From an uncultured Oscillibacter sp. (lineage in GTDB: Bacteria > Bacillota > Clostridia > Oscillospirales > Oscillospiraceae): 5,580 nt of DNA. A program made the position numbers and the translations under genes. The notes beneath the pieces are model-generated. The model was not told where the DNA came from. It ran no database searches and saw only the letters and a list, made by a program, of their open reading frames with translations. This document shows, in pieces, positions 1 to 3,914 of the stretch. The stretch covers positions 1 through 5,580 of the forward strand of contig NZ_CAJUBK010000097.1 in assembly GCF_910584465.1 (NCBI RefSeq), written 5' to 3'. Numbering within the stretch: position 1 is the first letter of the stretch; every line of letters begins with the position of its first letter.

Positions 1-30
1 TTTTTTGAAAGTCCTGAAAACTATTTTATC

Positions 31-62
31 GAAAACAAGAGGGACCCTTCCTGGGTCCCTCT
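31..62 (-). terminator. Intrinsic terminator at the left edge
   Basis: On the minus strand AGAGGGACCC and GGGTCCCTCT form a perfect 10-bp stem with a 5-nt loop, followed by TGTTTTC and then AT-rich DNA. This has the best U-tail of the hairpins after spoIVB and is the likely final stop for minus-strand transcripts. Positions 1-30 are AT-rich and hold no gene or clear promoter that I can see. Confidence 0.65.
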
Positions 63-79
63 CGTAACGCTCTTCCTTC

Positions 80-112
80 CCGTCGATGGAGTCCCCTCTC
101 CTTTTTCGACAG
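80..112. repeat. Two-part stem-loop
   Basis: CCGTCGA (80-86) pairs with TCGACAG (106-112); the one mismatch is a G-U pair in minus-strand RNA. Inside it GGAG (88-91) pairs with CTCC (98-101). It is weaker than its neighbours but fits the pattern of continuous pairing across this tail. Confidence 0.3.
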
Positions 113-117
113 GCTGC

Positions 118-142
118 GGGCCGCCCGTATGACGGGCGGCCC
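118..142. repeat. GC hairpin with 11-bp stem
   Basis: GGGCCGCCCGT and ACGGGCGGCCC pair perfectly around the 3-base centre ATG. No U-run follows on either strand. Its right arm overlaps the first direct-repeat unit, so this stem and the 138-156 stem cannot form at the same time. Confidence 0.5.
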
Positions 143-163
143 CGTTCCTTGGGGCCCTCCTGC

Positions 164-245
164 CTGCCGGGAGCGGGAGGGGCCTTCCCCGGCCCCTCCC
201 GTGACGCTTTCCCCCGTCGCTTCGATCCCCCGCGCCTCCCGGCAG
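164..245. other. Nested inverted repeats, possible branched RNA fold
   Basis: An outer perfect 10-bp pairing joins CTGCCGGGAG (164-173) to CTCCCGGCAG (236-245). Directly inside it an 11-bp hairpin pairs CGGGAGGGGCC (174-184) with GGCCCCTCCCG (191-201). A small GACG/CGTC stem (203-206 with 215-218) could make a third arm. Such a three-way arrangement is unusual for a simple terminator. Confidence 0.45.
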
Positions 246-249
246 TCTG

Positions 250-276
250 AGCGGCCCCGTTCCATGGGGCCGCTCC
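250..276. repeat. GC hairpin with arms identical to the murA-ftsQ hairpin
   Basis: GAGCGGCCCC and GGGGCCGCTC form a perfect 10-bp stem with a 7-nt loop. CTTTTGCGG partly follows on the plus strand, which would be a weak plus-strand terminator; on the minus strand there is no U-run. The same arms occur at 3856-3880. Confidence 0.5.
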
Positions 277-304
277 TTTTGCGGTCCGGCGCTCTTCGTT
301 CATA

Positions 305-332
305 AGGAGGAGCGGCTCCTGCCGCTCCTCCT
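305..332 (-). terminator. Hairpin directly after spoIVB, probable terminator
   Basis: AGGAGGAGCGGC and GCCGCTCCTCCT form a perfect 12-bp stem with a 4-nt loop, beginning 3 bases beyond the spoIVB stop codon. Only TTATGAACG follows on the minus strand, so the U-tail is poor. It is probably a leaky terminator or a 3'-end stabiliser. Confidence 0.5.
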
Positions 333-335
333 CCG

Positions 336-1337
336 TCAGCTCTCGGCCGCGGCCAGCATATTTTCGATCAAGATCCCATAACCTTTGGTCGGGTCGTTCA
401 GCAGCACGTGGGTCACGGCCCCCACCAGCCGGCCGTTTTGGAGGATCGGGCTCCCCGACATCCCCTGGACGATGCCGCCGGTGGCCTCCAGCAGCGCCGG
501 GTCCGTGACGGAGAGCACCAGGTCCCGCCCGTCCGCCGAGCCGGACGCCACTCTCACGATCTCGATCCCATACTCCCGGACCTCGTCGCCCTGGACGTTG
601 GCCCGGATCGCCGCGGGGCCGGGCAGGGCCATGCCCGTGGGCACCGCCTCCGCGGCCGCAGGCGGCTCCTCCAGCCTGCCGAAGATGCCGCTGCTGGTGT
701 TGGCGTACAGCGGTCCCAGGTCGCGGGTCAGGTCGAAATCCCCCCGCAGCTCCCCGGCGGCGCCCGCCTCGCCGCGCTTCACCGCCTTGACGGTGGAGGG
801 CAGGACGGAACCGTTGGAGAAGGGCATCAGCAGCGCCGTGTCCGTATCCGTGACGCCGTGGCCCAGGGCCCCGAAGACGCCGGCGGCAGGATCGTAATAG
901 GTCATGGTGCCGATGCCGGCCATGCTGTCCCGGACCCAGGCGCCGATGCAGTAGACGCCCTGCTCGTTCCGGGAGGGCTCCACCGACAAGGTCATATCGT
1001 CCCCGCCCCGGCTGATCTGCAGGTCCGCCGCGCCGCCGCCGCTCTTTTGCAGCAGGGACTGGAACTGCTCCGTGGAGGTCACGGCGTCGCCGCCGCATTT
1101 GACGATGACGTCCCCGGTGCGCAGGCCGCACTCCCGCGCGGGCGTGCCGCCGTCTGTGAGCTTCACCACCACGATGCCTCGGGAGAAGAGCTTGATGCCC
1201 ACCGTGTGGCCCACCGGGACCAGCATCCGGGGCTCCGCCGCCTTGACGGCCGTCACCCCGGCACACAGCAAAAACGCAAGCGCCAGCGCCGCCCCGGCGC
1301 CCAGCGCCCGCCTCGCGGATCTTGAAGGTCCATACAA
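336..1337 (-). CDS. spoIVB: SpoIVB, PDZ-containing S55 serine protease of sporulation
   Basis: In spore formers SpoIVB is made in the forespore, crosses its inner membrane and cleaves SpoIVFA, freeing SpoIVFB to process pro-sigma-K in the mother cell. From the TTG start the product is 333 residues. A basic N-terminus and hydrophobic stretch (about 11-31) form a signal or membrane anchor. A PDZ domain follows (about 41-118; TPARECGLRTGDVIVKCGG). The S55 domain has His160 in GALGHGVTD, Asp279 in SVTDPALL and Ser294 in QGMSGSP, and ends KGYGILIENML. Asp and Ser are 15 apart, as in B. subtilis (D363, S378). At 333 residues it is shorter than the B. subtilis protein (about 426), mostly before the PDZ domain. 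The reading frame stays open upstream to 1874, but that part overlaps ftsZ and is not SpoIVB-like. A second SpoIVB-like paralogue elsewhere in the genome cannot be ruled out. Confidence 0.93.
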   Translation of the reverse strand: MYGPSRSARRALGAGAALALAFLLCAGVTAVKAAEPRMLVPVGHTVGIKLFSRGIVVVKLTDGGTPARECGLRTGDVIVKCGGDAVTSTEQFQSLLQKSGGGAADLQISRGGDDMTLSVEPSRNEQGVYCIGAWVRDSMAGIGTMTYYDPAAGVFGALGHGVTDTDTALLMPFSNGSVLPSTVKAVKRGEAGAAGELRGDFDLTRDLGPLYANTSSGIFGRLEEPPAAAEAVPTGMALPGPAAIRANVQGDEVREYGIEIVRVASGSADGRDLVLSVTDPALLEATGGIVQGMSGSPILQNGRLVGAVTHVLLNDPTKGYGILIENMLAAAES

Positions 1338-1345
1338 AAAAACCA

Positions 1346-1352
1346 CCCCTTT
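1346..1352 (-). promoter_or_regulatory. Shine-Dalgarno site deciding the TTG start of spoIVB
   Basis: On the minus strand AAAGGGG is followed by 8 bases and an in-frame TTG at 1337. An ATG at 1333 is out of frame, and an in-frame GTG at 1346 overlaps this site. The spacing therefore points to TTG, directly before a short basic stretch and the hydrophobic signal segment. Confidence 0.7.
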
Positions 1353-1421
1353 CCGGCCTGCCGGGCGGCTGCCGGCGGATCGGGCGCGTCCCCCGGTGCA
1401 TCGGAGGGACCGCGGCCGGAC

Positions 1422-1457
1422 GGAAGGGGACGCCCCTCGCGAGGCGGTCCCCCTTCC
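1422..1457. repeat. Long imperfect hairpin in the spoIVB leader region
   Basis: GGAAGGGGACGCC on the left pairs with GCGGTCCCCCTTCC on the right apart from small bulges, around a centre containing CTCGCGAG. It lies 85-120 bases upstream of the spoIVB start. No U-run follows on the minus strand. It could structure the spoIVB leader; function is unknown. Confidence 0.4.
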
Positions 1458-1497
1458 CCGCCGTCGAGCCTCTGGCAGGCCGCTTTTCATGTCGAAC

Positions 1498-1534
1498 GCC
1501 GTTTCCGGCCCGATTATCATTTGCGGAAAACGGC
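1498..1534. promoter_or_regulatory. Inverted repeat flanking a -10-like box upstream of spoIVB
   Basis: GCCGTTTCCG (1498-1507) and CGGAAAACGGC (1524-1534) are reverse complements except for one extra A. The 16 bases between them are AT-rich for this region and contain GATAAT on the minus strand (1518-1513), a 5/6 match to a sigma-A -10 box. No good -35 is visible (TGGATC at 16-bp spacing matches only 3/6), and I see no convincing sigma-F or sigma-G promoter. It could be a spoIVB promoter with an operator, or only a stem-loop. Confidence 0.3.
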
Positions 1535-1604
1535 GATCCACCACAAGCAAAAAGCGGCAGCGCGCCCATGGCGGCGCTTGCCTGTCCCGCGGCCGCAGGG
1601 CATC

Positions 1605-1638
1605 GGAAAAGCCCCGGAGGCGATCGCCTCCAGGGCTT
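1605..1638 (-). terminator. Intrinsic terminator after ftsZ
   Basis: On the minus strand, 24 nt past the ftsZ stop, AAGCCCTGGAGGCG and CGCCTCCGGGGCTT pair over about 14 positions (one G-U) around a very small loop, ending in TTTTCC. The U-tract is short, so some readthrough into spoIVB is possible. Confidence 0.65.
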
Positions 1639-1662
1639 CCCAGTTCTTTCCTGAAAAATGGG

Positions 1663-2787
1663 TCAATCCCGTTTATTGAAGATCTTGAAGATGTCCTCGA
1701 AGGGATCGTCCTCCGAGACGTCCGGCTTGGGCAGGTCCTCCTCGCCCAGGGGCTCGGGCCCTGCGGCCGCCTCAGCCGCCTCCCCGGTCTTCCCGGCCTC
1801 TTCGGCCATCTTGCCCGGCAGCTGGCCCGGCTCCTTCTCGAAGCCCGTGGCGATGACCGTGACCCGGATCTCATCGTCCAGGGTCTCGTCGAAGGTGGCG
1901 CCGAAGATGACGTTGGCGTCGGGGTGGACGGCGGACTGGACCAGCCCGGCGGCCTGCTCGATCTCCTCCAGGCCGATGTCGGGAGAACCGGCCACGTTGA
2001 TCAGGATGCCCCGGGCGCCGTTGATGCTGGTCTCCAGCAGGGGGCTGGAGATGGCCATCTTGGCGGCCTCCTCGGCCTTGCCCTTCCCGGCGGCGCGGCC
2101 CACGCCCATGTGGGCCAGGCCCGCGCCCTTCATGACGGCGGTGACGTCCGCGAAGTCCAGGTTGATGAAGCCCGTGTCCCGGATCAGGTCGGAGATGGAC
2201 TGCACCGCCTGGCGCAGCACGTCGTCGGCGATCTCGAAGGCGTTGGCGAAGGTGATCTTCTGGTCCGTGGCGTGCTTCAGGCGCTCGTTGGGGATGATGA
2301 CCAGGGAGTCCACCTTGGTCCGCAGCTCCTCGATGCCGCCCTCGGCCTGCTGCATCCGGCGGCGGCCCTCGAAGCCGAAGGGCTTCGTCACCACGCCCAC
2401 GGTCAGGATGTCCAGCTCCTTGGCCAGCTCCGCCACGATGGGGGCCGCGCCGGTGCCGGTGCCGCCGCCCATGCCGGCGGTGATGAAGACCATGTCCGTC
2501 TCCTCCAGGGCCTTGGCGATCTGGTTGCGGCTCTCCTCGGCGGACTTGCGGCCCACCTCGGGGTCGGAGCCCGCGCCCTGTCCATGGGTCAGCTTCTCTC
2601 CGATCTGGATCTTATACGCGGCGCTGGAGACGTTCAGCGCCTGCTTGTCCGTATTCACGGCGACGAACTCCACGCCCTTCGTCCCGGAGCTGACCATGCG
2701 GTTCACCACGTTGTTCCCAGCGCCGCCGACGCCGATCACTTTGATATTGACGACGGTATCGGGGCTGGTCTCCAAACCAAATGCCAT
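1663..2787 (-). CDS. ftsZ: Cell division GTPase FtsZ
   Basis: This tubulin homologue polymerises with GTP into the Z-ring at the division site and also makes the polar septum in spore formers. The product is 374 residues, within the normal range. Motifs in order are IGVGGAGNNVVNRM (18-31), the tubulin signature GGGTGTG (107-113), VTKPFGFEGRRR (133-144), the T7 synergy loop NLDFADV (209-215) with catalytic Asp211 and Asp214, and the C-terminal globular end VIATGFEK (311-318). A short acidic, Ala/Glu/Pro-rich linker (about 319-358) leads to a C-terminal peptide ending DIFKIFNKRD. That peptide differs from the common DIPxFLRxR form and may reflect different partners. The protein contains no cysteine. 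It has its own promoter and leader, and is followed by a hairpin terminator and spoIVB. Identity is certain from the GTPase and T7 motifs. Confidence 0.99.
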   Translation of the reverse strand: MAFGLETSPDTVVNIKVIGVGGAGNNVVNRMVSSGTKGVEFVAVNTDKQALNVSSAAYKIQIGEKLTHGQGAGSDPEVGRKSAEESRNQIAKALEETDMVFITAGMGGGTGTGAAPIVAELAKELDILTVGVVTKPFGFEGRRRMQQAEGGIEELRTKVDSLVIIPNERLKHATDQKITFANAFEIADDVLRQAVQSISDLIRDTGFINLDFADVTAVMKGAGLAHMGVGRAAGKGKAEEAAKMAISSPLLETSINGARGILINVAGSPDIGLEEIEQAAGLVQSAVHPDANVIFGATFDETLDDEIRVTVIATGFEKEPGQLPGKMAEEAGKTGEAAEAAAGPEPLGEEDLPKPDVSEDDPFEDIFKIFNKRD

Positions 2788-2794
2788 AGTGCTG

Positions 2795-2800
2795 CCTCCT
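2795..2800 (-). promoter_or_regulatory. Shine-Dalgarno site of ftsZ
   Basis: On the minus strand AGGAGG is followed by 7 bases and ATG at 2787. This consensus site selects MAFGLETSPD as the start over the in-frame ATG 20 codons upstream at 2847, which abuts the leader hairpin and adds residues unlike FtsZ. Confidence 0.9.
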
Positions 2801-2852
2801 GCTATCATTTGTGCGGACGCCCTGCCATGCGCTCCCATGGCGGACATTGACG

Positions 2853-2881
2853 CCCGCCGCCTCCCGCCCTGAGGCGGCGGG
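2853..2881 (-). promoter_or_regulatory. Strong GC hairpin in the ftsZ leader
   Basis: CCCGCCGCCTC and GAGGCGGCGGG form a perfect 11-bp stem with a 7-nt loop, inside the 5' leader and ending 65 nt before the ftsZ start. CGTCAATG follows rather than a U-run, so this is not an intrinsic terminator. It could affect mRNA stability or processing, or insulate the downstream ribosome-binding site. Confidence 0.5.
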
Positions 2882-2955
2882 TCCCATCCATCATATCCCT
2901 ACGCGCCCGGCTCCGCCTTCCATCCGGCGCCGGTCCCGCGGATGTCTGCCAATAT

Positions 2956-2971
2956 CTTGCATTTATGCAAG
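2956..2971. repeat. Perfect 7-2-7 palindrome at the ftsZ transcription start
   Basis: CTTGCAT and ATGCAAG are exact reverse complements with a 2-base centre. The site starts about 10 bases after the -10 box, so it covers roughly +3 to +18 of the predicted transcript. A dimeric protein bound here could block RNA polymerase, so an operator is plausible. In RNA the tiny loop allows only a modest hairpin. The regulator is unknown. Confidence 0.5.
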
Positions 2972-2980
2972 CTCTTCCTT

Positions 2981-3009
2981 ATTGTAAGCCACTTTTCCGC
3001 TCCGGTCAA
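2981..3009 (-). promoter_or_regulatory. Sigma-A type promoter of ftsZ
   Basis: On the minus strand TTGACC (3009-3004) is followed by exactly 17 bases and TACAAT (2986-2981). Each hexamer matches its consensus at 5 of 6 positions. The promoter sits in the most AT-rich part of an otherwise GC-rich intergenic region, with A-rich DNA upstream. Transcription would start near 2974, giving a leader of roughly 187 nt before ftsZ. It allows ftsZ to be expressed independently of murG-murA-ftsQ. Confidence 0.8.
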
Positions 3010-3039
3010 GTGTCTGTTTCATTTTCGACGCAAATTCTC

Positions 3040-3059
3040 AAAAAATCCCGGCCAAGCCG
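3040..3059 (-). terminator. Possible weak terminator after ftsQ
   Basis: On the minus strand, just after the ftsQ stop, CGGC-TTG-GCCG makes a short 4-bp stem followed by GGA and six T residues. The stem is short and set back from the T-run, so termination would be weak. The T-rich stretch might instead simply be AT-rich DNA upstream of the ftsZ promoter. Confidence 0.25.
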
Positions 3060-3062
3060 CGC

Positions 3063-3833
3063 TCAGCGTACGTTTTGTATGATCCGGACCTCTTCGCTCT
3101 TCAGCTGCAGGTCGATGGTCCCGGTCATGTTGCTCTGGATCTTCTCGCTGGCCAGGGCCGCCGTCAGCTTCTCCAGCTCCCAGGCGTAATCCGCGCCGTA
3201 GGCCATCCGCACCGTGAAGCGGCCGATGTAGTCCATGTTCAGGGTGCCCAGGTCGTCCAGGCGGATGCCGTCCACGTTCTCCGTCAGCCCCGCGCCGTCC
3301 AGGGCCGCCAGCAGGTCCAGCAGGCTGCTCTGCTGGGAGGCGTACTCCGTGGCCAGGGCCAGCGGGGTCCCCACCGAGGGGGCCAGCAGCTCACAGCCGG
3401 AGATCCGGCCGTAGCCCCCCGCCTGTCCCTCCGGGAGCTGGTCCACGATCCGCCCGCTGGCGCTGATGAGCCAGGCGCTCCCCTCCTGCACCAGGGCGAA
3501 GGGCCGCCCGCTCTCATGGACCTCGATCAAAAGGGTGTCCGGCAGCTTCCGGTTCACCCGGATGTCCTCGATGTAGGGCAGCTCCCGGACGATGTTCCGG
3601 GCGATGTCATACTTGTTCAAAAGATACAGGTTGGACCCCGGCTCCACGCCGGAGGCCGTCTGGATCTCCTCCGCCGTATAGCGCTTCTGCCCGGTGACGA
3701 CGATCTCGTCCACCCGGAAAAAGAGGGTCATGGCCGCGATGATGGCGCCGCAGATCGCCAAAACGGACAGCAGCTTATAGAGGAAGCCAAAGCTCCCCCG
3801 CCCCCGCCGTCTCGAATGTCTCCGTCTCGCCAT
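3063..3833 (-). CDS. ftsQ: Cell division protein FtsQ/DivIB
   Basis: This is a bitopic divisome protein that works with FtsL and FtsB/DivIC to link the Z-ring to septal wall synthesis. The 256-residue length matches DivIB proteins (about 260). A basic cytosolic tail (MARRRHSRRRGRG) is followed by one membrane segment at about residues 17-39, giving an N-in topology. A FtsQ-type POTRA domain then spans about 41-108 (VDEIVVTGQKRYTAEEI, then LPYIEDIRVNRKLPDTLLIEV), and the extracellular beta domain runs from about 110 to 230. The start at 3833 has GGAG (3841-3844) 7 bases upstream; a closer GGGAG is only one base from the ATG. Position after murA and before ftsZ is typical of a dcw cluster, though no ftsA follows. 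The membrane segment, POTRA pattern and context together make the identity secure; DivIB is the Gram-positive name. Confidence 0.93.
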   Translation of the reverse strand: MARRRHSRRRGRGSFGFLYKLLSVLAICGAIIAAMTLFFRVDEIVVTGQKRYTAEEIQTASGVEPGSNLYLLNKYDIARNIVRELPYIEDIRVNRKLPDTLLIEVHESGRPFALVQEGSAWLISASGRIVDQLPEGQAGGYGRISGCELLAPSVGTPLALATEYASQQSSLLDLLAALDGAGLTENVDGIRLDDLGTLNMDYIGRFTVRMAYGADYAWELEKLTAALASEKIQSNMTGTIDLQLKSEEVRIIQNVR

Positions 3834-3855
3834 GCTCCCGCTCCGATCTATCCTT

Positions 3856-3880
3856 GAGCGGCCCCGGCCGGGGGCCGCTC
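3856..3880. repeat. GC hairpin, ftsQ-proximal member of a tandem pair
   Basis: GAGCGGCCCC and GGGGCCGCTC form a perfect 10-bp stem with a 5-nt loop, one base away from the neighbouring hairpin and 11 nt before the ftsQ Shine-Dalgarno. There is no U-tract on the minus strand (CAAGGATAG follows). The same two arms, with a different loop, recur at 250-276 in the left-end tail. Confidence 0.55.
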
Positions 3881-3881
3881 C

Positions 3882-3903
3882 GGGGACCGCCTCCGCGGTC
3901 CCC
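3882..3903. repeat. GC hairpin, murA-proximal member of a tandem pair
   Basis: GGGGACCGC and GCGGTCCCC form a perfect 9-bp stem with a 4-nt loop, 11 nt after the murA stop. There is no U-run after it on the minus strand, so it is not a standard intrinsic terminator. It could stabilise the upstream 3' end, be an RNA-processing site, or attenuate readthrough into ftsQ. Confidence 0.55.
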
Positions 3904-3914
3904 GCTCTTTCCTC

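Larger units (their letters stand above)
136..277. repeat. Imperfect direct repeat pair, units 136-161 and 251-277
   Basis: The two units share GCGGCCCCGTTCC, one variable base (T or A), then TGGGGCC and CTCCT, with a one-base insertion in the second unit. They lie 115 bases apart in the gene-free tail. Each unit can fold on itself through GGCCCC and GGGGCC. Confidence 0.5.

Noticed and set aside
1..40. Promoter for a gene to the left of the window
   Set aside because: The stretch is AT-rich, but no -35/-10 pair at 16-18 bp spacing was found on either strand. It is better explained as the U-rich tail of a terminator.
26..265. 79-codon minus-strand frame in the left-end tail
   Set aside because: It has no ribosome-binding site, a biased Gly/Arg content, and runs through several perfect hairpins.
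1..335. CRISPR array or tRNA gene in the repeat-rich tail
   Set aside because: The repeats are inverted arms and one direct pair without regular spacers, and no tRNA cloverleaf or conserved T-loop is present.
1338..1874. In-frame upstream extension of spoIVB to give 512 residues, or an ATG start at 1490 giving 384
   Set aside because: The extension is arginine/serine-rich, overlaps the ftsZ 3' end and its terminator, and lacks a Shine-Dalgarno at 1490. A well-spaced AAAGGGG site favours the TTG at 1337.
2788..2847. Upstream ATG adding 20 residues to FtsZ
   Set aside because: AGGAGG lies 7 bases before the ATG at 2787. The extra residues are not FtsZ-like, and the upstream ATG lies just after the leader hairpin.
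1072..2850. 592-codon open frame on the plus strand, antisense to ftsZ and part of spoIVB
   Set aside because: Its translation is a compositionally biased mirror of ftsZ with no recognisable domain. Long antisense frames are expected opposite high-GC genes, and FtsZ is unmistakable on the other strand.
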